From Chrysomallon squamiferum (Eukaryota > Mollusca > Gastropoda > Neomphalida > Peltospiridae), in contig CM022671.1 in NCBI GenBank assembly GCA_012295275.1, positions 21,557,822 through 21,621,821 of the forward strand: a stretch of 64,000 nt of DNA, read 5' to 3'. Below the pieces are notes generated by a model. The model did no database searches. It saw nothing but the letters and a program-made list of their open reading frames with translations, and was not told the origin of the DNA. This document shows positions 24,109-38,052 of this stretch, one piece after another (the first letter of the stretch is position 1; each line of letters begins with the position of its first letter). The position numbers and the translations under genes were made by a program.

Positions 24109-25524
24109 TTTTTTTCTTTTTTTTTTTTATGATACAAGCAGAAATTCCAGGCTATATTTAGACAAGGAAATGCATGGAGATTTTTTTTTGGTTTTGTTGT
24201 TGTTGTTTGTTTTATTTTGTTTGTTCTTTTTTTGTTTCTTTGTAGTTGTTTGTTATTATTATTTTCTTTTTTTCATTTGTTGATTTTCAGGAAAGTTTAG
24301 TATTATGATAAAGAGGCTATAAATGCATACATCCATTGCTGTAGAAGATAATCTATTACTAGAGTAGAAAGCTTTTTATTATTATTTACACTGACAGAAC
24401 AACCATTGTTACAGAGAAGGAAGCAAAGAAATAGCTTTAAAAATTCAAACAATTCTAATTTATTTACTTAAAAATGTACATACTTATTTCCTACCTTTTA
24501 CATTTCTCATAATTAACCAAATATTTGCTGATCATTTGTACTGAACTTCTAGAGAGCAGGGAATTGAAGAAGAAGAAGACGTTGTATATAGCATTCATAT
24601 AAATCTTTATTCAAAGATGAAGAGGTAAATCTTGGAAAAAAATTGCTGGAAGAAAGAAAAAAATAATGAAGAAAGAATAGAAAAAAATACAAAAAATCAA
24701 TCCTAAAACCCAGCATGCCAAAATAGTTTTGTCATGGATACCAGGAAGGTGCATACTATATATACTGCATTTCTTTCTTTTTTTTTTTTTTTTGCCTCTT
24801 GAATTTCTACAATGAAATAAAGTAATATTTTGTGGATGTCAGACAACCATTTTAGATGTACTGGATTCCTTTTCTGTTTGTTTGCTTTGCTTATAATGGG
24901 GAAGGGTTGATGAGGGGGAATCGTATACTGTCTGGCTGAAAGGTCAAGGTCAGTGACTAGAATGCTTGTCTAAATGAAAAGAGAAATTTGAGAGATGTCA
25001 CTTGAAGAATTTACTGATGTCTGCAAATATGTGGCTTAGTTAAACTGTTGCAATAATGCAGCAAGTTATTCTGTTATGATTTTTATCAGTTCTTGAAAGA
25101 TTGCATCATTACATACATACATATACATACATACATACATACACATACATATATATTTATATGTACAAACATATGCACACACACAGACACTCATACACAC
25201 ACACACACACATACAGATATACAACATCTATACAAACACAGGCATGTACATATATATCTTCTAACTTTGCACACACAAACAGACAGTGTGACAGTATGGC
25301 TTGAAAAAATCTGGATTCAGTCTGGTGGTTGTAAAACAAAAACAAACAAATGAAAAAAAAAAAAAAAAAAAAGTTTTTTGATTTATTGTAGCCAGACGTG
25401 TTAATGTAGGGTTTTTTCTTCTTGTGTTGCTTAGATATAAATTCTATTTTTGTTATCATAGAACTGTGTCTGTTGCAGATAGCTTCTGAGTTTTTTTAAT
25501 ATGAATTAACATTTGTTTGTCTGA

Positions 25525-25561
<37 letters not shown>

Positions 25562-26189
25562 TTTGTGTGAATAAATGAGAGGGAGAGAGAAAGAGGGAGG
25601 GAGGGAAAAAAAAAAGAGAATTAGTGAAAAAGAGAGAGGAAGTTGGTTAAGACAGAAATAGACAGATAATATTCCTGTTAAAACAAGTCTGTATTAAACC
25701 CTAAAACTCAGTACTATCTACAACTTTCAAAACATTCTTCTAAACAAGTATATATATATATAGTTTTTTTTTTTTTTTTTAAATGAAGGGTGAAAAGAAG
25801 AATAAAGCATATTTAATTGTCCTGAATGATAACAACATATGCTGCAAGTGTAAATATGTGGTGAAAAAAAAAAAATTAATAATACAAATAAATAGTTCTA
25901 GACAAGCTAGGGTGAGTTACCTTTCTGTGACAGCCAACAGTTTATTAATTCTCCTTCAGCTAGAAATGATAGGTGAATCTGTTTATTTTTCATTCCTTTT
26001 ATTTTAAATTCTTTTATTTTTTTAAATTTATTTTGATTTAATTAATAATTAATTTTACTTGACTTGACTTGACTTGACTTTTGTTTTACTTTACTTTACT
26101 TTATTGTAGTATAGTGTTGTATAAGTTATTGTATTGTATTATACTGCAGTGTATTATTAAAACAAATACTTTTACCTTTGGAACAGAGC

Positions 26190-26270
26190 ATAAAAATGCA
26201 CGGATGGGGTATTGACCTTGCGATCCTTCACTCTTCAGACAAATGCTCTTCCTATTAACTTCTATGTTGT
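26190..26270 (-). repeat. tRNA-derived SINE head, fragment
   Basis: On the minus strand AATAGGAAGAGCATTTGTCT resembles a tRNA A box and AAGGATCGCAAGGTCAATAC, about 30 bases on, resembles a B box with its flanking stem. The order and spacing fit a RNA polymerase III promoter of a tRNA-like SINE head of the style seen in mollusc genomes. No clear tail or target duplication was found, so it is a decayed fragment. Confidence 0.5.
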
Positions 26271-28105
26271 TTACATGATAAACTGATAGGTGTTTGTTAA
26301 TAAATACATTAAGTAAAATAATTATTCTAACCTAATTTAAAAACGGTGGGCTTGTGTTTGTTTGTTTGTTTGTTTGCTTTCACTCCAGCTGTATGTTCAT
26401 TTAATGTCAAAGCTGAAGCAAATCAAAACTGATGCATTAAAAGATGGATGGACTGCTGGATGGACAGTAGCAGAGGAGATAATCAGTTAAATTAGACTTA
26501 GATCTTGGCAGCTGACTAGACAACTGACAAGAAAAATGGCGCAGAAAACACTGATAGATGGGACAACACACACGACTTACTGATAGTCAAGTAATCACTG
26601 ATTGTGTTTTTTCTATGAAAAAAAGAAAGAAAGAAAGATGGATGAATGTTGGCTGTTGATAAAAATTGACATTAAACAGACAAGTTTGATCAGTACAAAC
26701 TTTCTTTCTTATCATCTATCAACTATTCTAACACACAGTTGAATTTCAAAACATTAGGGAGGCTGTTTTGTTGCAAAAAAATTAAGGCAGGCACTTTAAA
26801 TGTTGATATTTCTAGAGTTATTCCCCTTCTTTTAATAATTATTTATACTGTGAGGTGGATTTATGAGAAATGTTTCATACATTTTTGTCTATCAGTGGTT
26901 GTCTCCCTTCCTCTATAGAAATAACTTTGAATTTTTTTTTTTTTTTTATGTAAAGATTAATTAAGAAAGATTTAATTCTGATTTGTCCATTTGTCCATTT
27001 GTGCTAAACAACACAGAGTAAAACTTCTAGAAAATATTTTTGTTTTTCTTTATTCATTTTTTTTATTAAAGGAAAAAGAATACATTTCAGTCTGACCAGT
27101 ATAAAAAATTTAAATATACAAACATTATAAATTTTGACATAATATTTAATAAACCAGTTAGAACTTTGAACCTTTTGTTTTGTATTTCAAACAATAAAAT
27201 TTTAAATGTTGTGTCTATAAAAATAAATAAATATGAACAATGAAATTAAATCACTGAGATCTGTTGGTAGGTATATATCAAAATTATACATTTTATGAAA
27301 CTCATTTCATTTTGAAAATCATATCCATCATAGAAATGACATTCCTGTTAAACCTTGAGTCCAGCCCTGGATAACAGTAAATACATACAAAAAAAAAATT
27401 AATTATGATCTGTTCTTATATATATTAATCATGTTGATGATGATGATGAAAATAATAATAATAATAATAATAATAATATTTAAAAATTGAAGTCTGATCA
27501 AGTTCTGTGCCTCTACATAATAAAAATAATAAATAAATAGATGAATAATAATATTTTTAGAAACTAACGTCTGCATCAATATCTCTGCCTCTGCATAATA
27601 ACAATAACAAATAATAAAAAGAAATTGATGTCTGTATCAATATCTGCACCTGTATAAAAACAACAAATGGATAACAAACAGTCTGTCTGTATCCACTACC
27701 TAAATGACGACATGTGTTTTGTTAGTAATGTTATTATCAGGTGAAGCATAATTTGGCTTACATTCAGAGTGTTTTGTTTCCAAAGCACACACAAAGTTCT
27801 GTTTGATCAGTATGTTGAATATATTGTTACAGTAAAACACATAAATGTATTCATACAGTGTCTGTGTGTATTAATCAGACCGCAGGTAAATATAGTCGGA
27901 ACAAGTAAATAAACACATTTATTTAACAAGCCACTGTGGTGTGTGTACTTGGTAAAAGTTGAAAGATGAGAAGAATTTATGTGTCTCTCATCATATTCGT
28001 GACTTGGCAGCTGGTTTTGAAACTAAAACTATTTCTTTGTATTGTTGTTGTGTCTTTCCCTTTATAAAGTTAAGGAAATGTGAACGAGTTTAAATTTTTT
28101 GTTTG

Positions 28106-28107
<2 letters not shown>

Positions 28108-28179
<72 letters not shown>
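28108..28179. repeat. (CT)n microsatellite
   Basis: A CT run of about 72 bp followed by a decayed CTTT tract and CA/TA repeats. It produces the Ser-Leu frame at 28080-28427. Confidence 0.95.
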
Positions 28180-28188
<9 letters not shown>

Positions 28189-30112
28189 TAATCTCATTGT
28201 CAGTTTATCTCTTTCTTTCTTTCTTTCTTTCTGACACACTCATTCATATCCATGAGTATGTGCATACACAAACACACATCTCCACGCACACTCACACACA
28301 CACCACACATATACATATACACATTATATTTATACACACAAACATATATTCAGATATAGAACATACATACATATATACTCATGGAAACATGTGTATGTTC
28401 ATGTACATTAGTACATTTTATATATAATATATAATAGTCTAAAAGATTGAGCATTTGTAATAAAACAGCAAAAAAATACTTTCCCCCTCACATATAAAAC
28501 ACACACACACACACACACACACAATTTGTAAAAATCTCCATCTTCAAAAGAATGCTTAATTACATGCTTTGCAAATTTGAAATATTTTCCTGTTTTTCAT
28601 TTTAATTGTCAGCTCTGATCTAGATTCCATTCATAGTTGGAATATTCTGTATTCATTCATCTGGAAACAGACTACAACTTAATGGACCTCGATGGACCAC
28701 TAGGAAGTTTAAAATTCTGTACAACAACTCATGCTGAAACTGTTGAATATGTAACAAGAACAAAACTGTTTTATGTATTAAAGATGTACATAGTTACAGA
28801 AAAAAAAAATTTCTTTCATATTTAAGATTTATATTCTGTTTGTGTGTCTATATGGATATATATGTGTGTATGTCTATATGTATGTGTATGTGTGTCTATA
28901 TATATGTGTGTGTGTGTATGCATGTGTGAGTGTGTGTGTTTTGGATTTTCTTAAAAATGGCAACAACATTAAGTAGAAAAGGACCCAAAAATAAGTTGAG
29001 TAAATGTAAGTACAGACTTTTTCACCATACACCACACCCCAAATTTTTTACTTATCCTTCCTTACTGCATGAAGGTTCAGCAGAGCTGAGAATTAACATA
29101 ATACTTTGGACTTCATATTGTTCAGATTAAACTTTTAAAGAAGATTATTATGTCACAGTTCAAGTATGTGCCTGTTTCTAAATTTTCTTTATTCGTGGAC
29201 TTGTTGATGTTCCCTCCATTCTCTTAATAGTTAAGATTCATATATTTAATATTACAGAGACGTAAATGTTTTAACTATGATTGACATACTGTAGTAAAAA
29301 AAATTGCATGGTTTGTTTGAAAGTATTATTTCTTGCTGCGAAATATGTTTTTAACTCAGACTGTTGCATGACAAGTGATAGGTGCCTGTTAATAAACTGT
29401 CATAGATAAACAGCATGCATATAACGTAGTTTTTATAAAACCATTAGTGGAATGTCACTGATGCATATCAGAAAGCATTAAGTTGCATACCTTCGAGTTA
29501 ATAACTATGCACGTGTATATGTGTATATATTTATACATCCTATCATACGCATACCAACATTCAGCTATGCCTGTATATGTTCACATGTGTACAGACGCAC
29601 AAACACATATATACAGTATAGATACATACATACATACATATATACATACATAATAATACATATGTATGTGCCTAGACAAACATAGATACACATGCATATA
29701 AACACACACACACACACACACACTCTGTATATATTTTAACACCATTAAACAAGCCACACTACCTTGATAGGCAGACTTGAATTAAGTTACAACAGATACT
29801 ACAATATAATGTCACTGTGTGCAGTAGAGTTTGTACCTGACCCACTTGGTTCGCATTTTCCTGCTTCCTACTTGTACAAGTACCTAACATGATGTGGTAC
29901 TCGAATGTACCAGCATGTTTCAGCATTATGTATATCATTATAAATGTACTTATTTTGTCTAAAAAGGATTTTTAAATAGCGAGGTTTTTAAAACGGTTAT
30001 GTAAATAAATATAAATATAACTGTAATACTGCACTGAATGAACAATCATCTTGTTAAACAAATTCCCATTTTTATTTGTTTGTTTTATTTTGTTTTGTGT
30101 GTGTCACTTTTA

Positions 30113-30152
<40 letters not shown>

Positions 30153-30174
30153 GATTATTATTATTATTATTATT
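30113..30174. repeat. (ATT)n microsatellite
   Basis: An ATT run of about 60 bp with one GATT interruption. Confidence 0.9.
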
Positions 30175-30299
30175 AAGGAATATAGTGGATTTTTAGTATT
30201 ATTTTCTATTTTGAATTAATTTTATTTTATTTATTCAGTTCTTTTTCTCTTTTTCTATTTCTGTTTCTCCTTTTTTCCTTTTTAGTGTGTGTATGTATT

Positions 30300-30560
30300 C
30301 TGTGCAAACAGCATGCAGTTTGTAATGTATATTGTGATTAATATGAAATTTGTAATATATACTGTGAAATTTGAAATGTTTGAAATGTATACTGTTGAAA
30401 TAGTATGAAATTTGTAATATATACTGTTTGAATAGTAATATATATTGCATGAAATGTGAAATATATAATGTATTCTGTGAAAACAGTGAAATGAAATTAG
30501 AAATATTAAAATGTATACGTAAAATTAATAATATCATAATGAATATGTTGTATTGTATGT
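30300..30560. repeat. Degenerate TATGAAATTTGTAATATATACTGT minisatellite
   Basis: Blocks like GAAATTTGTAATATATACTG recur with variable spacers (for example GTTGAAATAG). It explains the minus-strand Phe/Tyr/Ile-rich frame at 30235-30537. Confidence 0.6.
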
Positions 30561-31614
30561 GTGAAATTTACAATATTTTTATATCATTTATATAAAAGAT
30601 TTAATATTAAACTACTTTATATTATTATAATACAGAGTATTTCTTCTGAGTTATACAGCCTTGGCTATATATTATAATGCTAACTGTTGTGCATGTGTTT
30701 ACGATATTTGTAATTATAGAGTTTATACTGTTGTTTCATTCAGACTTAGTTCACACTATTTTATAATGCTAACTGTTACGTATGTGCAGGTGATATTTTT
30801 AATGTGGATATTTGTATTGCTGTTTTATTCAGAAACTTGGCTCCCTGAAGAACGTGCTGTACTTTGAGTCAATAACCTTCAGACTGTTATCCTTGTACTT
30901 ACCGGCGTATCAGTTTCCAAGCACTTGATACAAATATGTTTACTTCACAGTGCTGATCAAATTAACACCATGCATTGCGTTGTCGTGTATCGGGGCTAAT
31001 CTCCAGATAGGGATAAACTGGTGAAAGCGGGAACATTGTTTGTGATTGTTAAATTGTCACAGTGAAAGGAAATCTTTATTGTCACAGTCTGCTGGTGTTG
31101 TTGTGTGGGTGTGTCTGTCTGTTGTTGTGTGTGTTTGCGTCTGTCTGTTGTGTGGGTGTGTCTGTCAGAATGTGTGAGTGTCTGTATGTATGTTGTGACT
31201 GTGTGTATGTGTGTGTGAGTGGCTTTAAATGTTTATAAAAAAAAAAAAAAAAATTTTTTTTTTTAAAGTTTTTTTTTTCTTTTTAGATAAGAAAATAAAT
31301 AATTTGTTCAGTGTGTCTGCATCATCTAATACTTAAACAGTTTTAAATAAAAAAATTTCAAAGATTTTAAGAAATTCATATATTAACACTGTTTACTGTA
31401 ATAAAAGTATTACATAACTTTTTTTTTTAATTATATATCTTTTCTTCTGAAACATGAATATTACCCAGCATGGACCTTTTAAACTGTTAATTATTCATAT
31501 TTATTTATTTATTTATTTATTTATATGAGAAACTTTTAAAAATTATCATTAGCATTATATAATGTTAATTGATTATCAAATTTTACCTTTATGCTAAGAA
31601 AGAATGTATGTATG

Positions 31615-31850
31615 TAGATACATCTGCTGACAATGATGATAAAGTAACTGTGTATCTTAGATACATCTGCTGACAATGATAATGAAGTAACTGTGTATCT
31701 TAGATACATCTGCTGACAATGATAATGAAGTAATTGTTTATCTGCTGATAATGATAATGAAGTAATTGTTTATCTGGTATACACATCTACTAGTAATGGT
31801 AATCATGTAACTGAGTACCCACAAACTGATGATGATGATGATGTAATTGT
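31615..31850. repeat. 43-bp minisatellite, about 5 copies
   Basis: The unit starts TAGATACATCTGCTGACAAT and ends CTGTGTATCT. Three nearly identical copies are followed by one truncated and one diverged copy. Confidence 0.85.
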
Positions 31851-32599
31851 GTCTGGTGAGGAAAGAGAGGAGACTGCTAATTTCCCACGAGCACAGTGGT
31901 CGTGTATCTGGCAGATTATAGCTCTTGTAACACATTGATTTCGTTATCCGCATGGAGTTTGTTTTTATTCAATGAATAACTGTGATTGTAATTCAATATC
32001 GGTGACTGGCCTATCTCAGTTGACGCGAAATCAATACCCAGTTCTCTCCCAACGCGACCTTTGACATTTTTATCAGGAGGTCAGTGGTTTCAAAATTGAG
32101 ATCACCGATCATGTGACTGTTTACAGGTCGCACACGCGACAATCGAAAAAGTTTGAGAGGTTTGCTATGGATTTTCATGTCACATGACAATCTCGTTAGG
32201 CTGCAGTGCTTACACAGATGTACTCAGTATCTTGATCTGAATGTTAGTTACAATTTTTCAAACTCCTTTTACGTTCCAATAAGATCAAAATTGAGAGCTG
32301 GCCCGTGGCAGCTTGGTTTGGCTTGAACTTCACTGAATAAAAAGACTGCATGTGTTTTTTTATTTTGTGAATTGATTTGGCAGCATGAAAAGAAAGTCCT
32401 TCAATTACATTTAGATTTTAAATTGAGTAGCTGGCTGTTATATGCTGAAGTTTATTGTAATACAGCCCAAAGGAAGTTTTTTTTATTTGTTTTAATTTTT
32501 TTTTTTTTTTGGCAATGTGTCAGCTAATTTAATACAATGTAATATAGAAAAGAAATGAAATACATGTAAAACAGATTAATTTGTAGAAAACAGATATAA

Positions 32600-32900
32600 T
32601 TTGCAATGTAAAATTTAAATTTAGTGGTCATACAGAACAGAAATATAATGCTGTAAAACAAAGTTTAATATACAGAGACTATAAATGTATTACTAATGTA
32701 AAACTGAAATATAGCTTCATATAGAAATAAAAATATAGTGCATTCTGTTCTCTAACAGAATTGCTTTACAGTGTAAAATTGAAATTTCGTGTCATAGAGA
32801 ACTGAAATATGATATATTGTAAAACAAAGTTTTAATCAGTAGAGAATATAAATATATAAATGTAAAACTAAAATATTGAGTCATGTATAAATAAAATACT
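32600..32900. repeat. Diverged tandem duplication, period about 165 bp
   Basis: TGTAAAATTTAAATTT at 32607 and TGTAAAATTGAAATTT at 32772 lead two copies sharing TGTAAAACAAAGTTT, AGAGANTATAAATNTAT and AATGTAAAACTNAAATAT blocks in order. Confidence 0.6.
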
Positions 32901-35085
32901 ATTAAAATATCCCACTTATTAGATAACAAGTATTTTATTTGATAGCCTACTCCCAGGTTGAAGTGGCATGTATTAGTTTTTTTATTACTTGCAATTATAA
33001 TAGTAATAGAAATAAATTTAAAAAATTAATTTAATTAGTTATTAATTAATGACATAATAAAACCTATTATATATAGATCACACACAGTACTTTCACATGT
33101 GTAGGAAAACTAATTTATTTATCCAACAGAAATTTTAAATTGATGGATGTAAATTTATAAACAAATATTTTTTTTTAAACCATAACTTAAAGACCTCCTA
33201 GTAGCAAATATTTTATTTCCTAATTCAGGTTTGCAGCTGAAGAAAATAAAGCGTAAAAAAAAAAAAGTGTTTTCTTTCTAATATTTCCCACCTGATTGTT
33301 TATTTGAGGGCATGTTGCTTTTTTATGTCTTACTTATATCATGCATGTATCAGAATAGCTGGGCTTCTGATAAAAATATCTGTAATACCACACATGGTTT
33401 ATCAGGTATTAAGGCTCTGCATGTCATGTTGATAACAGTATCATGTATCGTAAACATATGTCCGGCATGCCTACTGAATCTGATAAAAGAAAAAAGCTTC
33501 TAAGAACACCCGACTTCTGTGATGTTCTTAACTTACTCTCAGATTATCTGTTGAAGGAAATTTAATAACTAAAGTGGGCTGAGCTTGAAATGTTCACAGA
33601 ACAGTATTTTATTTTCTGTGTTACAGTTTTAGAGATATTCCCAACATAATTAACTATTTTTTTTTTTTTTTTTTTTTTTGAGTTTTTTTGGTATTTTTGA
33701 TTTGATTAATTATTTTTATCTATGTGGGTGTTTGTTGTTATTGTAATAATTAATTCTGAATAATAATGGTTTTTTTTTTTTTTTTTTTTTTGTGCTATTT
33801 TTTGCTATAATTAGCTTTATCTGTATAGGTTTTTTGATGTTTTTGATCTTGATAATGTGTGTTTGTTTATGTGTTTGTGTGTGTACATGTACATAGATAT
33901 GAGTATTTGATACAATTATTTTTCTAATTGCACTTTTGACTAAATGTCTTTGTTTTTCTTGTTTTGTTTTTGTTTTATAGTTACAGTCAAATATTAATAT
34001 AAGTATTTCATTGATTGCTGTCTCCTTCTGTTATATGTCATCATAAATATAAAATTATTTTATAATTTATTTAGCTTCTAATCTTGCTGCAAAACTACCT
34101 AGACTATAAAATTGTTTGCTATATAATAAATATTAATACTGAAAATAGAGCTGAAATATCATTAAAAAGTTATCATTATTAGCAGCTGTATTAAAATGCC
34201 ATGTTTGACTTCAAATTAACATTGATATTGCCATTAATTTCATTTCTGTCTTCTTGCAAAACTTCACCAAGATTACACACAAATCCATCTTAATATTTTC
34301 TACAGTGATATTTTCTTTATAGTTATAATTAAACAGATTTTATCTTAAAAAACATATCCACCCAAGCAACATCACATCCCTTTTTGTGAATTATGCATCT
34401 CTCATGTAAAGATCATTTTCTTTCCTTTCAAAATCTTTTTCCTTGTTTTTTTTTAATCTTTTTTTTTTTATCAGCATTGTGTTCTAAGATCCAATTTAGA
34501 TATCTGAGAATAAATCCAGAGCAGAATGACTTTACAACTTGTTTAGTACAAGAAAATGCATTTTGATTCAAAATGAATGAGCGACACTAATCAAAATAAA
34601 TGTGATGATGTTTCTAAAGGTGAAGATTTAAAACGGCAAGTTTAGACCAATAAATGTTTTAACAGAATCTAAATGTGTAAAAAAAAAAAAAAAAAACCCA
34701 CCAAAAATAATAAATTAAAATAAAATGTAATTGTATTATGTTTCTTCTTTTGTTGCTGTTTGTTTCTGTTTGTTTTGATTTAAAGATTTGTTTAGTGCTG
34801 TTTATGCAGATTACCATAACCAGCATCTTCTCCAGGGTTATTGAACTCCCCTTAGTATGTGTTGTGTCTCGCCAAGCATACCACACTGCCATATCTGAGA
34901 GATAATAAAAACGTAGAACACTTCACGAATTTTCATGTCATCCATACTGTTGTTAATTTAAAATGGAAGTTTTTTTTTAGATCACAAACCTGAACAGCTA
35001 ACAAAAATGATTGTGTAGTTGAGTCATGGAACTAGTAGAATACTTGTTGAAATTTAATATTATTATTAGCAATAGTTGGACCAGT

Positions 35086-35260
35086 TGTAATAGTGGTGGT
35101 AATAATATTGGTGGTGGTGGTGGTGGTAGTAGTAGTAGTTGTTGTTGTTGCAGCAATAGTAGCTGTAGTAGTAGCATAAAACTAGTAGTGGTTGTAGCAG
35201 TAACAGCAGTAGTAGTTAAAGTATTAATTATAGTAATAACCATACAAAATAACAGTAGTA
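35086..35260. repeat. Degenerate trinucleotide tract (GTG/GTA/GCA/GTT)
   Basis: Three-base periodicity with GTG, AGT, GTT and GCA triplets. It gives Gly/Ser or Pro/Leu-rich frames on both strands that are not genes. Confidence 0.8.
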
Positions 35261-36119
35261 GTAATAGAGATAATACATGTGTGCATAGTGTTTTTATCCA
35301 AATGCAGTATCCAAAAATTATAAATCAGTGTTAGATCTTAGCTTTTCATCATATTAAGTCTTTCATTCATTCATACATTCATTCATATATTTTATTAATA
35401 GTTCCAAAATTCAACAAAAAATACTTTAGAAAAAAAGAAAAGAAGATAAAATACAGAGAAATAATATAAACAACTTAATAATGTTTATAAACACAAAACA
35501 GTTATCATATTTAAATAATGTTTTAAAGATAGATTAACTCAATCTTTTTGGATTTTTTTTTTTGGGGGGGGCTGTTTATTAATAAGACACTATTATCATA
35601 TCTGAACAATCACATTGTCTTTATATGCAAAAAGACATCCAATTTATTCTGCGACAACGTGTTTTATTTGGAGCACTGCCTGTAATAAACAGTGTTCGGT
35701 ATTGGTCTGGTCATGGTTATATCCTGTGATGAATTGTGTTGACTGCCTGCCAGAAGAATTGATCGACTGGCTCTGTACATCATGTAAAAAAAAAAAAAAA
35801 AGACAAGTAAAGAAAAAGAGAGAACCGGTCTTGTAGACTGGTGCCAAATTGAAGGACTCTTTAATGGTTCTTTGATAATTTCTGTTAAACGCCAATGGTG
35901 TTGCAAGAATACAGAATATTGTGTTTTATCTGGCTGTGTACATAAAATCTGTTATGCAACTGGTTTTAAAACTGTCAGTTTGATAAATTGGTTTGTGTCT
36001 GTTAGAAGAAGAATGCCAGTCTTGTTAAATTGAAGGAAACAGTTAAGATGGCTGTAGTTTGTGTTAAATGATTATACTGGATGAGCTTGGGGCTTTTATT
36101 GGTTTTTTTTTTTTTTCTT

Positions 36120-36156
<37 letters not shown>

Positions 36157-36945
36157 ACAGTCAGGATAATGAAAGATCCTATGAGTTTAGTACATGTGGC
36201 ATTTTTCTTTTTTTTCTTTTTAATTTTGTGAAAAAAGTTGTGATAGTCAAAAAAAATATAATAGTTCAATGTCTACTTATTTATGTATCTGTCTGTTCAT
36301 TTGTCTTTCCAGCTGTCACTTATTTACTTAACTACCTACAAACATATTTATCTGCTGCCCTCCCTATCTATATGTGTCTATCTGTCTGTCTATTTGTCTA
36401 CCACTTTCTATCTAAAACAGAAAAAACACAAAAAAACATTCACATGTAAAAAAAAAACGTACATCACCACCACCACATGGATTATTATTATTATCTCCCA
36501 GGAATAAAAATAAATAAGTTCCAATCTGTGTTGTAAAAGACCAAATTAATTAAGCACATGGCCAAACAAACAGTGTGAGTGCTTGGTGTAAGCAGGTTAA
36601 TTGTGTTGATGATTTCGGGTTAGCCTACACTTCCTAGGTTTAACCTGCAAAGTTTAATGATGCTGTTTGAGGTATTTTATCTCTGTTTGGTTTTCTCCTT
36701 CTCTGAACTGCTAAACGGATTGTTATGATATCCGATACACACTTTCTTCACCAACCCTTAAAGAATATTTATTTTTAGTGTGGCTTTAAGATCTATTGCT
36801 GGCTACCATTAATATTTATCTTTTGTGAAGAAGAGACATTTTGTGGGAAATACTTGAACTGTTGGGAATTTCTGTGTGTTTGTGTGTGCATGTTTGCCAT
36901 TACTAGCCATTACAACCATTGTCCCTGGTTGTTATTATTGTTATT

Positions 36946-37310
36946 TTTTAGGTATTGTTGTTGTTGTTGTTGTTGCTATTATTATTATTCTTATTACCAC
37001 CAGTACTACTACTACTACTACTACTGTTGCTACTACTACTATACAGCAACAACTATTAGAATAACTACTACTACTATGATTATTATTATTATTACTACTA
37101 CTATTATTATTATTACCACCACTGCTGCTATTACTACTGTTGCTACTACTGCTGCAACAACAACTACTGCTACTACTATTATTTTTATTATTACCACCAC
37201 CACTACTACTACTGTTACTACTACTGCTACCCATTTTATTATTATTATTATTACTACTACTATATTATTATTATGATTATTATTGTAATTATTATTACTA
37301 TTATTATTGA
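36946..37310. repeat. Degenerate trinucleotide tract (GTT/ACT/ATT)
   Basis: A 360-bp block of mixed GTT, ACT, ACC, GCT and ATT triplets with strict 3-bp periodicity. The Thr-, Ser- or Cys-rich frames that open here on both strands are by-products. Confidence 0.85.
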
Positions 37311-37627
37311 AAAATCAGCTATCTCACACATGTCTCACATACAACAAGATACAATACTATGGGTGACTAACACTGTATGAGTCAGTGATCACTGTTGGTT
37401 TTGTGATTGTGTTTTGTGAGAAATGCCTGAGTGTTGTCGTCATCTAACCTGATGTTGTAAAACACACAGACAAACAAACATCTGCCACATCATTTCTAAT
37501 GCAGATTGCTCTCTTAGGACCAGCATTTTGACAAATAAATAAAAAAAAAATCTTTAAAAAAAAAAAAAAAAATTATTTTGTTTTTCTTCTGTTAAATATA
37601 GTTTTAAGTGTATAACATATGCAGTAA

Positions 37628-38052
37628 TTGCCATTGATGTAAAGTGGTGATTGTCTTTAACGTAAAAGTAATGTGGTGATTGATAGTCTTTGATGTAAAG
37701 GTAAAGTGGTGATTGTCTTTGATGTAAAGGTCAAATGGTAATCGTCATTGATGTAAAGTGGTTATTGTCTTTGATGTAAAAGTAATGTGGTGATAGTCTT
37801 TGATGTAAAGGTCAAATGGTTGTTGATGTAAAATGGTAACTGTCACTGATGTAATAAAGTGGTGATTGTCTTTGAAGTAAAGGTGAAGTGGTAATTGTCT
37901 TTGATGTAAAGGTCAAATGGTAACTGTTGTTGATGTAAAGTGGTCATTGTCTTTGATGTAAAGGTAAAATGGTAACTGTCACTGATGTAATAAAGTGGTG
38001 ATTGTCTTTGAAGTAAAGGTGAAGTGGTAATTGTCTTTGATGTAAAGTTGTA
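37628..38052. repeat. Minisatellite, 28-30 bp unit with 136-bp higher-order repeat
   Basis: The unit is like GTGGTGATTGTCTTTGATGTAAAGGTAAA with shortened variants, about 15 copies. A block of about 80 bp (AAATGGTAACTGTCACTGAT ... ) occurs without visible change at 37831 and 37967, showing a second-level duplication of 136 bp. Confidence 0.85.

Noticed and set aside
36854-37276. 140-codon frame rich in Tyr and Thr
   Set aside because: Produced by degenerate trinucleotide repeat.
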